A DNA stretch of 64,000 nt, taken from positions 434,001 through 498,000 of the forward strand of contig JAGOQS010000001.1 of the NCBI GenBank assembly GCA_017991315.1. The letters are read 5' to 3'. This DNA is from Ferrovibrio sp. GTDB lineage: Bacteria; Pseudomonadota; Alphaproteobacteria; Ferrovibrionales; Ferrovibrionaceae. Every line of letters begins with the position of its first letter. Position 1 is the stretch's first letter. The notes below the pieces were generated by a model that made no database searches, was not told the origin of the DNA, and was given only the letters and a program-made list of their open reading frames with translations. The position numbers and the translations under genes are program-made. Below, piece by piece: positions 10,089 through 19,800 of this stretch.

Positions 10089-11309
10089 TCAGCGCTTGAT
10101 GCCGCGCCGGCCCTGCAGCAGCAAGGCGATGCCGATCAGCGTGGCCACTGCCATCAGCGCGTAAGCGGCGCCATAGCTCATGCCGGCCTTGTCATGCAGG
10201 GCGGCGAACAGCGACGGACCGGCCAGCACGCCGGCATAGGTGATGCTGAGGGTGCCGCCGGTGGCGTTGCCGATCTGGCCCGGCGGTGCCTGACGGGCGA
10301 TCACCGCAATGAACACGCCGTTCCAGCCGATGGCGCAGAAGCCGAACAGCATGGTGGCGGCGGCAATGGCCAACCAGGGCCAATGCGGCGTGATGGCGGC
10401 GGTGGCAAAGGCGGCGAGCACGGCGATGGCGCCATTGATGATCAGCACCAGCAGGCCGGAACGCAGCCGGTCTGCAAGCCAGCCCCAGGAGAGGCGGCCT
10501 GCGGCGCCGGCCACCTGCACCAGCGCCAGCAGGCTGCCGGCGGCAAGCAGGCTGAATTCGATTTCCGCCACCAGATACGTGACAAGGAAGCCGGTGACGC
10601 TCAACTGCACAGCGGAATAGGCCAGCGAGGCGAGGCCAAGCCAGCGCAGGATCGGGTGGCGCCAGATCATGATCAGGCCATCGAGCGGCCGGCTGAAAAT
10701 CCGCGTCTCGGTCTCGCGCTCGGCATCCCATTGCTGCCGCACCCGCTGCAACAGCAGGCTGAGGCCCAGCGCCAGCAAGGCGCAGAGCAGCATCGCCGCC
10801 TGCCAATCGAAGGCCAGGGTCATCGGCGGCAGCAGCAGACCGGCCAGCATGCCGCCAACCGGCACGCCGCATTGCTTGATCGAGAAGATCAGGTTCATCC
10901 GTCCGCTGGCCGGCAGCCGGCTGAGCAGCAGCGACGCCGCCGGGTTGGTGAAGCCGTAGCCCGAGCCCATCACCCAGGCACCCAGCGCCATGCTCCACAG
11001 GCTGCCATAGGCGGTGAGGGCGCAGCCCACCACGGAAACCCAGAGCGCGATCTGGCTTGCCCGTGTCGGGCCGAAGCGGCGCACCACGCTGCCGCCGATC
11101 AGCGAGGTCAGCATGGCACCAAAATAGACGATGGCGACCTGGTAGCCGACCATGGCCGGGCCGACGCCAAGGGATTCGGCGGCCCGCGGCGCCACGGCGG
11201 AAAGGCCGAGCGCGCAGAGCGTGGTGAGCGATTGCGTGCCGGTTGTGGCCGCCAGTACCGGCCATACCGGCAGGGCTTGAGTTTGCTGCGTTTCCGTACT
11301 GGCGCTCAC
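10089..11309 (-). CDS. MFS transporter
   Basis: The 406-residue protein has about twelve hydrophobic segments and the layout of a major facilitator. It includes a loop-2 like sequence (GGSVVRRFGPTRASQIALW, after TM2) and a second Asp-Arg motif in SWGWLADRLRSG between the two halves. It is an inner-membrane secondary carrier whose substrate cannot be read from sequence. The start ATG overlaps the stop of the upstream FAD-dependent ferredoxin reductase by four bases on the same strand, so they form an operon. The pairing may indicate export or uptake of a compound linked to redox chemistry, but this is inference. Confidence 0.88.
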   Translation of the reverse strand: MSASTETQQTQALPVWPVLAATTGTQSLTTLCALGLSAVAPRAAESLGVGPAMVGYQVAIVYFGAMLTSLIGGSVVRRFGPTRASQIALWVSVVGCALTAYGSLWSMALGAWVMGSGYGFTNPAASLLLSRLPASGRMNLIFSIKQCGVPVGGMLAGLLLPPMTLAFDWQAAMLLCALLALGLSLLLQRVRQQWDAERETETRIFSRPLDGLIMIWRHPILRWLGLASLAYSAVQLSVTGFLVTYLVAEIEFSLLAAGSLLALVQVAGAAGRLSWGWLADRLRSGLLVLIINGAIAVLAAFATAAITPHWPWLAIAAATMLFGFCAIGWNGVFIAVIARQAPPGQIGNATGGTLSITYAGVLAGPSLFAALHDKAGMSYGAAYALMAVATLIGIALLLQGRRGIKR

Positions 11310-12619
11310 TGCTGCGCCTGCTGTTGCGCCTGGATCGCCAGCAGATCGGCCCAGCGCGCCAGCTTCTCGCGTGGAGCGCCAGGGCGGGCGGCGGCGATCT
11401 CGGCGGCTTCAATATGCTTCCAGGCGGCGAAATCCAGCACGGCAATACCCTGCTGCTTGAGCCAGGCATCCAGGCCGGCACTGCCCGGCTTGGCCGGGGC
11501 GGCATCACTGGCGAAATCGGCCAGCAGCCGGTCGGCGACCGCTTTGGCTTCGGAACGATTGGTCGGGATGGTGCCGCTGGGGCCGCGCTTGGCCCAGCCG
11601 ACCACATAGAGGCCCGGCGCGATCAGGCCGTCGCTGTTCGGCAGCCTGCCGTTCGATGCCGCTGCCGGCAGGTCGCCCTTCGGCGCCGTGTGATAGCCGA
11701 TGGCGCTGATCACAGTGCCGACGGTCAGCGGCTTGGTGCCGCCGGCAACATGCAGGCCCTCGACGCGGCCGTTGCCGACCAGTTCGAGCGGCGCGCTGTG
11801 AAACAGGAAATGCAGCATCACCGGCTTTTCGTCGGTGCGGCCTGCATATTCATGCAGGAGCTGCAGGTTGCGCTCCTTCACCTTGGCCTCATTCGGATCA
11901 AGGCCGGCGGGAATGCTGTCGGGCAGGTCGCTCTTGCGCAGCACCGGGCGCAGGCGTTCGAGCTTGCCGAGTTCGGCGAGTTCGGCACTGGTGAAGCTGG
12001 CCTCTATCGGGCCGCGGCGACCGATCATGTAGATATCGGTGATGCCGGCGGCCTGGATCGCTGCTGCCGCATGGGCACAGAGATCGCTTGCTGCCAGTTC
12101 CGCTGGCGTCTTGGCCAGCAGGCGGGCGATGTCGACGGCCACATTACCCTGGCCGATGATGGCGATACTGTTGCTGAGCTGCGGGTTCAGGTCGGCGAAA
12201 TCGGGATGGCCGTTATACCAGCCGACGAAAGCCATCGAACCATAGACGCCGGCAAGGTCTGCCCCCGGGATACCGAGCGGGCGGTCCTGGTGCGCGCCGA
12301 CCGCCAGCACCACGGCATCGTAATGCGCCTGCAGCACGCCGAGCGGCAGGTCGGTGCCGACCTCCAGCCGGCCAAGGAAACGGATATTCGGGTTGGTGAA
12401 CAGGCGGTCGAATTGCCGCGTCACCGCCTTGGTTCCCTGGTGGTCCGGCGCCACGCCGAAACGCACCAGGCCATAGGGGGTGGGCAGACGGTCGATCACA
12501 TCGATCTTCAGAGCGGGATTCTGGCGGATCAGGGCATCGGCGCAAAACAGACCGGAGGGGCCGCTGCCGACAATGGCGACATGCTGCAACACTGGGATAC
12601 CTATGGCTTTTTTCTTCAC
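11306..12619 (-). CDS. ferredoxin/adrenodoxin-type NADP reductase (FprA-like)
   Basis: The product carries an FAD-binding GxGxxG (HVAIVGSGPSGLFCADALI) at its N-terminus, the FprA/adrenodoxin reductase signature DRLPTPYGLVRFGVAPDHQ and a second dinucleotide fold with IIGQGNVAVDIARLL. The C-terminus carries WAKRGPSGTIPTNRSEA. It transfers electrons between NADPH and a ferredoxin. The start is uncertain: the reading frame is open to a TTG at 12652, and GTG codons at 12619 or 12592 are better placed relative to the FAD motif. I used the GTG at 12619. It is coupled to the MFS gene by overlapping stop/start codons. Confidence 0.9.
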   Translation of the reverse strand: MKKKAIGIPVLQHVAIVGSGPSGLFCADALIRQNPALKIDVIDRLPTPYGLVRFGVAPDHQGTKAVTRQFDRLFTNPNIRFLGRLEVGTDLPLGVLQAHYDAVVLAVGAHQDRPLGIPGADLAGVYGSMAFVGWYNGHPDFADLNPQLSNSIAIIGQGNVAVDIARLLAKTPAELAASDLCAHAAAAIQAAGITDIYMIGRRGPIEASFTSAELAELGKLERLRPVLRKSDLPDSIPAGLDPNEAKVKERNLQLLHEYAGRTDEKPVMLHFLFHSAPLELVGNGRVEGLHVAGGTKPLTVGTVISAIGYHTAPKGDLPAAASNGRLPNSDGLIAPGLYVVGWAKRGPSGTIPTNRSEAKAVADRLLADFASDAAPAKPGSAGLDAWLKQQGIAVLDFAAWKHIEAAEIAAARPGAPREKLARWADLLAIQAQQQAQQ

Positions 12620-12692
12620 GGTCAGTTTATGCGGGCCGGGGTGGCCTTGCAATTAACCGGGGCCGGGCCTATCAACGAAGGGTAGCCTGCCC

Positions 12693-13457
12693 ATGAACGA
12701 GCCTGTCTCTTTTCGCATCCTCAACGGTTCCGGTCGCGCACCGGCCGTGCTGCTTTGCGACCATGCCAGCCATGCCGTGCCGGCGGAACTCGGCGATCTG
12801 GGCCTGAGCCATGAGCAGATCACCCGTCATATCGGTTGGGACCCCGGCGCTGCCCTGGTCGCGGAAAAGCTGAGCCAGAGCCTGGATGCGCCGGCTTTGT
12901 TCAGCGGCTATTCCCGCCTAGTGATCGATATCAACCGCGCGCCGGATGATCCTACTCTGATCTGCGAGATCAGCGATGGCGTGATCGTGCCGGGCAACCG
13001 CGCCCTCGACGACGCCGAACGCCAGCGCCGCATCAGCGCCTATTTCACCCCCTACCATTCCGCGGTGGCGGCGCAGATCGACAGCGCATTGCAGCGTTGC
13101 GCAAGCCCGGCTGTGCTTTCGATCCATTCCTTTACCCCGCGTATGAAGGGCCGCGACCGGCCCTGGCATGTCGGCATCCTGTGGAACCAGGATGGCCGCC
13201 TGGCGATTCCGCTGATGCAGGCCCTGCGCGAGGAGGGCGAACTGGTGGTGGGCGATAACGAGCCCTATAGCGGTCGCAGCCAGGCCGGCTACAGCATCCG
13301 CGAACATGGCGAGCGCCGTGGCCTGCCGCATGTGCTGGTGGAAATCCGCCAGGACCTGATCGCGGATGAGGCCGGCGTCGCCGAATGGGCGGCACGGCTG
13401 GACCGCTGCTTCCGCCGCATCCTGGCCGAAAACGGCACCGCGATCCTCGCTGCATAA
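12693..13457 (+). CDS. N-formylglutamate amidohydrolase family protein
   Basis: The 254-residue protein matches the N-formylglutamate amidohydrolase (HutG/FGase) family: LLCDHASHAVP near residue 22, HIGWDPGA, SRLVIDINRAPDDP, SIHSFTP and VLVEIRQDLI. The family is a metal-dependent carboxypeptidase-like fold, and the His and Glu residues in these motifs are the likely metal ligands. It hydrolyses N-formyl-L-glutamate or related acyl-amino acids. No other histidine-degradation (hut) gene is present here. The next gene, a YbdK-type carboxylate-amine ligase, starts three bases after its stop, a pairing suggesting joint action on glutamate-like compounds. Confidence 0.88.
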   Translation: MNEPVSFRILNGSGRAPAVLLCDHASHAVPAELGDLGLSHEQITRHIGWDPGAALVAEKLSQSLDAPALFSGYSRLVIDINRAPDDPTLICEISDGVIVPGNRALDDAERQRRISAYFTPYHSAVAAQIDSALQRCASPAVLSIHSFTPRMKGRDRPWHVGILWNQDGRLAIPLMQALREEGELVVGDNEPYSGRSQAGYSIREHGERRGLPHVLVEIRQDLIADEAGVAEWAARLDRCFRRILAENGTAILAA

Positions 13458-13460
13458 GCC

Positions 13461-14585
13461 ATGGCCGATTTCACCATCGGCATCGAGGAGGAATATCTGC
13501 TGGTGCAGCGCGCCAGCGGCGTCCTGGCCGTGGAGCCGCCCGATGCCATGCTGGCCGAGGCACAGCAGGTGGCCGGCGGCCAGGTCAACCCGGAATTCCT
13601 CAAATGCCAGATCGAGGTTGCCACCGGGGTCTGTGGCAGCCTGGGTGAAGCGCGGGCCGATCTGGTGCGGCTGCGCCGTGCCGTGGCAGAGGTTGCCGCG
13701 CGCCACGGCCTGGCGCCGATTGCCGCCGGCACGCATCCCTTCGCGCGCTGGGCCGAACAGCGGCATACCGACCGGCCGCGCTATGATGCCCTGGCCAGCG
13801 ACCTAGCCGGCGTCGCCCGCCGCCTGGTGATCTGCGGCCTGCATGTGCATGTCGGCATCGCTGACGAAGATCTGCGCATCGACCTGATGAACCAGGTCAG
13901 CTACTTCCTGCCGCATCTGCTGGCTTTGTCCACATCGTCGCCATTCTGGCAGGGCGAGGTGACCGGCTTGCAGAGCTACCGTGTCTCGATCTTCGACAGC
14001 CTGCCGCGTACCGGCCTGCCGGAGCGGTTCGAGAGCTGGGGCGAATATCAGCGGCTGGTCGGCCGCATGGCGGCGGCGGGCCTGATCGACGATGGCACCA
14101 AGCTGTGGTGGGATATCCGCCCTTCGGCGCGTTTCCCGACCCTGGAACTGCGTGTCACCGATGTCTGCACGCGGCTGGATGATGCCATCAGCATCGCGGC
14201 GCTCTATCGCGGCCTGCTCGCCGCGCTGTTGCGGTTGAAGCAGCGCAACCAGCGCTGGCGGCTTTATGCCAATGCCCTGATCGACGAGAACCGCTGGCGC
14301 GCCGCGCGCTATGGCGTCGAGGGCCGGCTGGTGGATTTCGGCAAGGGCGAGGCGGTGGACTATGCCCTGCTGCTGGAGGAACTGATTGAACTGGTGCGCG
14401 AGGAAGCCCAGGCCGGCGGCTACTGGGCGGAAGTGCTGGGCGCCCGGGATATCCTGGCGCGGGGCACTTCGGCGCAACGCCAGTTGCAGGTCTACCGCGC
14501 CGCCCTAGATAACGGATTGGACCATGCCGCGGCGCTCCGGGCCGTGGTAGACTGGCTGTGCCAGGAAACACTGAATTTCGATTGA
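13461..14585 (+). CDS. carboxylate-amine ligase, YbdK/GCS2 family
   Basis: The 374-residue protein begins with TIGIEEEYLLV, the ATP/Mg-binding signature of the glutamate-cysteine ligase type 2 (GCS2, YbdK) family. It also has GTHPFARWAEQ, HVHVGI and WWDIRPSARFPTLELRVTDV, which contain the conserved metal and nucleotide-binding residues. Members show weak gamma-glutamylcysteine ligase activity and their physiological substrate is often unknown. It is probably co-transcribed with the amidohydrolase in front of it and the DUF1244 gene behind it (11-base gap). Confidence 0.92.
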   Translation: MADFTIGIEEEYLLVQRASGVLAVEPPDAMLAEAQQVAGGQVNPEFLKCQIEVATGVCGSLGEARADLVRLRRAVAEVAARHGLAPIAAGTHPFARWAEQRHTDRPRYDALASDLAGVARRLVICGLHVHVGIADEDLRIDLMNQVSYFLPHLLALSTSSPFWQGEVTGLQSYRVSIFDSLPRTGLPERFESWGEYQRLVGRMAAAGLIDDGTKLWWDIRPSARFPTLELRVTDVCTRLDDAISIAALYRGLLAALLRLKQRNQRWRLYANALIDENRWRAARYGVEGRLVDFGKGEAVDYALLLEELIELVREEAQAGGYWAEVLGARDILARGTSAQRQLQVYRAALDNGLDHAAALRAVVDWLCQETLNFD

Positions 14586-14596
14586 AGGAGAGGGCG

Positions 14597-14911
14597 ATGA
14601 CCCAGGCCATCGACGATAAGACCCGCACCGAGCTGGAAGCTGCCGCTTTCCGCCGCCTGCTGCAGCATCTCGGCGAGCGTACCGATGTGCAGAATATCGA
14701 CCTGATGAACCTGGCTGGTTTCTGCCGCAATTGCCTGTCCAACTGGTATCAGGCCGCCGCCGAGCAGAAGGGCATTGCGCTGGACAAGATGGCGGCGCGC
14801 GAGATTGTCTACGGCATGCCCTACCCGGAATGGCAGGCGAAATACCAGAAGGAAGCCTCGGCCGAGCAGAAGGCGAAATTCGCCGATGCCCAGAAGGCGC
14901 ATAACCACTGA
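14597..14911 (+). CDS. DUF1244 family protein
   Basis: The 104-residue protein carries the conserved DUF1244 core: FRRLLQHLGERTDVQNIDLMNLAGFCRNCLSNWY and GMPYPEWQAKYQ. The paired cysteines in GFCRNC are a hallmark and could bind metal or form a redox pair, though the function of the family is unknown. It is found mainly in alpha- and gammaproteobacteria. I chose the ATG preceded by a good GAAGGAG ribosome-binding site; an upstream in-frame start would overlap the ligase gene. A CCACAAGC/GCTTGTGG stem lies about 30 bases after the stop. Confidence 0.9.
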   Translation: MTQAIDDKTRTELEAAAFRRLLQHLGERTDVQNIDLMNLAGFCRNCLSNWYQAAAEQKGIALDKMAAREIVYGMPYPEWQAKYQKEASAEQKAKFADAQKAHNH

Positions 14912-14942
14912 GTTGACCCCAGGGGCGACCTATTGAGTTTGC

Positions 14943-14967
14943 CCACAAGCTGTCATGTTGCTTGTGG
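14943..14967 (+). terminator. possible stem-loop after the DUF1244 gene
   Basis: CCACAAGC and GCTTGTGG form an 8-bp inverted repeat around a 9-base loop, about 30 bases downstream of the DUF1244 stop and before gapR. It is not followed by a T-run, so it would be a weak intrinsic terminator or an mRNA-end structure only. Confidence 0.35.
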
Positions 14968-15007
14968 ATAACTAAGGCGCGGCGGTTCCGCGCCGGCCCG
15001 CCTCGGC

Positions 15008-15013
15008 TATAAT
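15008..15013 (+). promoter_or_regulatory. candidate -10 box upstream of gapR
   Basis: A perfect TATAAT stands 36 bases before the gapR start codon. The region 16-18 bases upstream (around GGTTCC) is a poor -35 match. GapR is abundant in alphaproteobacteria, so a dedicated promoter is plausible. Transcription-start mapping has not been done here. Confidence 0.4.
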
Positions 15014-15049
15014 CCGGCCCCTGGAATTCCGCCTAGCCTGAGGATTGTC

Positions 15050-15316
15050 ATGGCCACCAAGTTGAAGACCGGCAATTTCGCCGCCGACCAGCTCCAGCAG
15101 CTCGTCATGCGCATCGAGCGCCTGGAAGAAGAGAAGAAGGCCCTGGCCGACGATGTGAAGGAAGTCTATGCCGAGGCCAAGGGCCATGGCTTCGACATCA
15201 AGATCCTTCGCCAGGTGATCCGCCTGCGCAAAATGGACAAGGCCGACCTGGACGAGCAGACCGAATTGCTCGACCTCTATATGGGCGCGCTCGGCATGCA
15301 AGAGGCGGCGGAGTGA
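15050..15316 (+). CDS. gapR: GapR family DNA-binding protein (DUF2312)
   Basis: The 88-residue protein is a near-canonical GapR: it has the long heptad-bearing helix FAADQLQQLVMRIERLEEEKKALADD and the KEVYAEAKGHGFD / KILRQVIRLRKMDKADLDEQ core. GapR forms a clamp around overtwisted DNA, helps topoisomerases during replication and transcription, and is essential or important in Caulobacter and relatives. Lysine-rich positions along the helices contact DNA in the family. It has its own candidate promoter and is followed after one base by a small exported protein gene. Confidence 0.95.
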   Translation: MATKLKTGNFAADQLQQLVMRIERLEEEKKALADDVKEVYAEAKGHGFDIKILRQVIRLRKMDKADLDEQTELLDLYMGALGMQEAAE

Positions 15317-15317
15317 G

Positions 15318-15710
15318 ATGCAACGCGGCGCCGCGCTAGTCCTTAGCGTCGCCGCCGCTTTGCTGCCGGCCCTTCCAGCCGTTGCCCAGGGCCGTCCGCC
15401 GATCGTCACAGACGACGCCCAGGCATGCGTCACCGTCGCCAACCTGACGCAATATAACTGGCCGATACGCATCAAGCGCGAAGGCCGCGTGCATTCCACG
15501 GTGAATTCCAAGCCGCGTGAAGTGACGCGCTATTGCGCGCCGGACCGCCTTGGCTCCGGCGAATTCATCTATGTGATCCTGCTGTCGTCCTGGCTGCCGC
15601 TCGGCGAATGCAAGCTGCGCAATCGCGGCACCATGGAAATCTTCCGCGAACCCAGCACCGAGACCGATAGCGGCGAAGTCACCCGCATCAAATGCTACGA
15701 GGGGCGCTGA
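15318..15710 (+). CDS. small exported cysteine-containing protein
   Basis: The 130-residue product has a signal peptide (LVLSVAAALLPALPAVAQG, cleavage likely around residue 24). A mature domain of about 105 residues follows, with four cysteines (CVTVANLTQ, RYCAPDR, ECKLRN, IKCYEGR) that could form two disulfides. I do not recognise the family. The stop is one base before the end of the convergent alpha/beta hydrolase gene, and the start is one base after gapR's stop, so it is probably transcribed from the gapR promoter. Codon use is like its neighbours. Confidence 0.8.
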   Translation: MQRGAALVLSVAAALLPALPAVAQGRPPIVTDDAQACVTVANLTQYNWPIRIKREGRVHSTVNSKPREVTRYCAPDRLGSGEFIYVILLSSWLPLGECKLRNRGTMEIFREPSTETDSGEVTRIKCYEGR

Positions 15711-15711
15711 G

Positions 15712-16560
15712 CTAAGCGCGCTGCGCCTCCAGCCATTTCGTCACCTCCGGCATCACCAGGGCCGGCTGCCGCACCCAGCGGAAATGGTCGATCTTCTCGA
15801 AACCCAGCGCCTTCGGATCGAGATGGATGCGGGTCAGCGCGGCCTTGGACATCTTGCCGATCAGCGCATCCATGGTGTGGCGCGGCGCGAAAAAATCACC
15901 CTGCAATGAGATCGCCAGCACCGGCAGCGTCACCTCGGCGAGTTTCGGCTCGTAATCGACGCGCGGCTGGCCGAGCATGAAGCGGCCGGTGCGTGCCTGG
16001 CGTGCCCAGTCGCGCATCACGCCGCGCGCCTCGCGGCCGGCGAAGCGGAAACGCTTGCCGGGAAAATGGCCCAGCAGCCGCCCGATCTGGCCGGCCACCT
16101 GGCTGTAGAGCAGGAAGGGAAAGCCCCAGAGCTTCCAATGCACCGAGCAGGCCGCGATGATGATCAGGCCATCCAGCTTCGCTGGCTGAGTGCTGGCATA
16201 GAGGTTGCTGATCTGGCCGCCGAGGCTGTGGCCGAGCAAATAGAATTTCGATGCCGGGAAACGCGCCTGCATCGCCTGCACCGCCAGTGGCCAGTCCTCA
16301 TGCAGCATGTCGTGGTAGCTGAAATCGTAATCCCAGCCAGGTCGCTTCGCATCCTCGGCGGCTTCATGGCCGCGCAGTTCGGAAACGCCGACATGGCAGC
16401 CGGCGGCATGCAGGGCTTCCGCCAGCAGGCTGTAATAGCCGGCCTGCACGCCCATCGCCGGCTGGATCAGGATGGCGGGTGCGTCGGCCCGTTCATGCTG
16501 AAGCAGCGTCAGCGTGAAGCGCGTGCCATTGTTCCGCGTGAGGGTGACTTGTTCGCTCAT
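15712..16560 (-). CDS. alpha/beta hydrolase family protein
   Basis: The 282-residue protein has the nucleophile elbow LLGHSLGGQISNLYA (GHSLG, Ser near residue 112), an oxyanion region around ILIQPAMGVQAGYYS and a late DHFRW segment that may supply the catalytic His. No signal peptide is evident, so it is probably cytoplasmic. The acyl chain or ester substrate is unknown. The gene stands alone on its strand between convergent genes and a repeat-rich intergenic region. Confidence 0.88.
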   Translation of the reverse strand: MSEQVTLTRNNGTRFTLTLLQHERADAPAILIQPAMGVQAGYYSLLAEALHAAGCHVGVSELRGHEAAEDAKRPGWDYDFSYHDMLHEDWPLAVQAMQARFPASKFYLLGHSLGGQISNLYASTQPAKLDGLIIIAACSVHWKLWGFPFLLYSQVAGQIGRLLGHFPGKRFRFAGREARGVMRDWARQARTGRFMLGQPRVDYEPKLAEVTLPVLAISLQGDFFAPRHTMDALIGKMSKAALTRIHLDPKALGFEKIDHFRWVRQPALVMPEVTKWLEAQRA

Positions 16561-16662
16561 GCCGCAATCAGGCCATGAGCGAAGCTGCTTGGCAATTACC
16601 TTTCTGGTAATGACGCAGCGGCATGCCGCGAGGGAAATGCCAGTATTCTAAACTATAAGCAT

Positions 16663-16789
16663 CGTCATGCCCGGGCTTGACCCGGGCATCTTCTCGTAAT
16701 TGGCCTGAGATGCGCGGATCACTGTAAGCGCGCGAGCGCCGGCGGCGCTCGTGGGCGCACAGGCCCGAAGGGCCTTGGCGCGCATGACG
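16663..16789. repeat. palindromic intergenic repeat with an inserted variable-core repeat
   Basis: The element starts with CGTCATGCCCGGGCTTGACC and closes its first palindrome with GGGCATC. A second half opens with GAGATGCGCGG, and the matching CGCGCATGACG arm appears only after an intervening stretch (about 16720-16774). That stretch contains the perfect hairpin GAGCGCC-GGC-GGCGCTC and the tail GGCGCACAGGCCCGAA. A second copy of the inner part, with different hairpin arms, is at 50200-50255. The space between the flanking genes (16561-16808) holds little besides this element. Confidence 0.8.
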
Positions 16790-16808
16790 AGTGGTTGGGG
16801 CGGGACGA

Positions 16809-19800
16809 TTACTCCGCCGCCGTCGCCAGCGGGGCCGGGTTGCGGAAGCTGGCGAGCAGGGCAGCTTCCTTTTCCTTCGCCGCCTGCAGGTGCTTCAGCT
16901 TCACATGGCCGTAGCCACGGATTTCCTCCGGGATCGCCGCCAGTTCCACCGCCAATGCGTGATTGGCCGGGGTGAGGTTGGCACAGAGTTCGGTGAGCAG
17001 CTTTTCGTAATCCTTGATCAACTGCCGCTCGGTCTTGCGCTCCTCGGTGTAGCCGAAGATATCCAGCGCCGTGCCGCGCAGCGACTTGAACCTGGCGAGC
17101 ACGCCGAACGCCTTCAGCATCCAGGGGCCGAACTGCATCTTCTTCGGCAGGCCGGTCTGCGGGTCTTCCTTGGTCAGCAGCGGCGGCGCGAGGTGGAATT
17201 CCAGCGTGAAGTCGCCCTCGAACTGCGCGTTCAGCTTGGCCTTGAAGTCGCCATCGGTATAGAGCCGCGCCACTTCATACTCGTCCTTGTAGGCCATCAG
17301 CTTGTAGGCATAGCGGGCCACGGTTTCGGCGAGGCCGGTGAAACCCTTGGCCTTGGCGGTTTCCGCCTGGCGCACGCCTTCCACCAGCGCCTTGTACTTC
17401 TCGGCATAGGCCTTGTCCTGGTAGGCGACAAGCAGGTCATACCGCTTGGCGACAATGTCCTCCAGGCTGGTGGCGAAGACCTGCAATTCCGCCGGCGGGA
17501 TCGCCGGGCGGGCTATTGCTTCCACCATCTTCGGGTCCTGGGCATAGAGCCGGCCCCAGTTCAGTGCGCGGATATTGCCTTCCACGGCGGCGCCGTTGAG
17601 TTCAATGGCCTTGAGCACGGCATCGAGCTTGAGTGGGATCAGGCCGCGCTGCACGGCATAGCCGAGCATGAACATGTTGGTGGCGATGGCATCGCCCATC
17701 AACGCCGTGGCGATGCGGGTGCCTTCGAGGAATTCGCTCAGATTGTCGCCGGCTGCCTTGCGGATTGCCTGCACCATGCTGCTCTCGTCGAACTGGATAT
17801 TCGGGTTGAGCGTGAAGGCGGCGGTTGGCGTGCGGTGGCTGTTGATCACCACGCGGGTAGCGCCGCTATGCATCTTGTCCAGCGCATCGGGGCTGGCCGC
17901 CACCACCATGTCGCAGCCCAGCACCAGGTCGGCGCCGCCAGCGGCAACGCGCACGGCGTGGATATTTTCCGGCTCGCGCGCAATGCGCACATGGCTCAGC
18001 ACGGCGCCGTTCTTCTGCGCCAGGCCGGTGAAATCCAGTACGCTGGTGCCGTAGCCTTCCAGATGCGCTGCCATGCCGAGGATCTGCCCGATGGTGACAA
18101 CGCCAGTGCCGCCGATACCGGTGATCAGGATGTTGTAAGGCTGTTCCAGGCCCGGCACTTCCGGCTTCGGCAGCTTCTCGATCATCGCCGCGATATCGGC
18201 TTCCGAGGGGCCGCTCTTGCTCGCCTGCACCTTGGCGCGCTTCAAGCGGCCGCCATGCACGGTGACGAAGGAGGGGCAGAAGCCGTTGACGCAGGAGAAG
18301 TCCTTATTGCAGGCCGATTGGTTGATCTTGCGCTTGCGGCCGAGTTCGGTTTCCAGCGGCTCGACCGAGACGCAGTTGGATGTCACCGAGCAATCGCCGC
18401 AGCCTTCGCAGACGGCATCATTGATGAAGGCGCGCTTCTGCGGGTCGGGGAAGGTGCCGCGCTTGCGGCGGCGGCGCTTCTCGGCGGCGCAGGTCTGGTC
18501 GTAGACCAGCACGGTGCAGCCCTCGATCTCGCGCAATTCCTTCTGCACGGCATCCAGTTCTTCGCGGTGGCGGATAGTCACGCCCGGCGCCCAGGGCGTA
18601 TCCACCGGGTATTTGTCGGGATCGTCGGTCACCACCACGATCTTCTTGGCGCCCTCGCCATAGACCTGCTGCGTGATCGAGGCGGGGTTGAGCACGCCAT
18701 CATGCTGCTGGCCGCCGGTCATCGCCACCGCGTCGTTGTAGAGGATCTTGTAGGTGATGTTCACCTTGGCGGCGATGGACTGGCGCACCGCCAGCAGGCC
18801 GGAATGGAAATAGGTGCCATCGCCGAGATTGGCGAAGATATGCTTCTCGTTGGTGAACGGCGCCTGGCCGACCCAGGGCACGCCTTCGCCGCCCATCTGG
18901 GTGAAGGTGGCGGTCTCGCGGTTCATCCACAGCGCCATGAAATGGCAGCCGATGCCAGCGGCGGCGCGGCTGCCTTCCGGCACGCGGGTGGAGGTGTTGT
19001 GCGGGCAGCCGGAGCAGAAATACGGCGTGCGCTGGGTGGTCACTTTCAGCGCATTCTTTTCGCGCACCTTCTGCTCCAGGAAGGCGATGCGCTCTTCCAT
19101 CAGCGGGTTGGTATAGAAACGCTTGATGCGCTGGTAGATGGCGCGCGCCACCATGCCGGGATTGATCTCGCCGGCGGACGGCAGAATCCACTCGTGGTTT
19201 TCATCGAACTTGCCGACCACGCGGGGACGCACATCCTCGCGCCAATTGTAGAGCTGTTCCTTGAGCTGGTTCTCGATCATGGCGCGCTTTTCTTCCACGA
19301 CCAGGACTTCCTCGAGCCCTTCCGCGAAATGCCGGGCGCCTTCGCGCTCCAGCGGCCACACCATGCCGACCTTGTAGAGCCGGATGCCGATCTCGGCGGC
19401 CAGCTTGTCGTCGATGCCGAGTTCATCCAGCGCCTGGCGTACATCGAGATAGGACTTGCCAGTGGTGATGATGCCGAGCCTGGCGCGCGGGCTGTCGATC
19501 ACCACGCGGTCGATCTTGTTGGCGCGGGCGAAGGCCAGCGCGGCATAGACCTTGTGCTGCTGCAGGCGCAGTTCCTGCTCCAGCACGCCATCCGGCCAGC
19601 GGATATTGAGGCCGCCTTCCGGCATGGCGAAGTCGGTCGGGTATTGCAGCACCAGGCGTTCCGGGTCGATGGAAACACTGGCCGAGCTTTCCACCGTCTC
19701 GGTCTGGCATTTGAAGCCGACCCAGATGCCGGCATAGCGCGACATCGCCCAGCCGACCAGGCCGTAATCGAGGAATTCCTGCACGCTGGCGGGATTCAGC

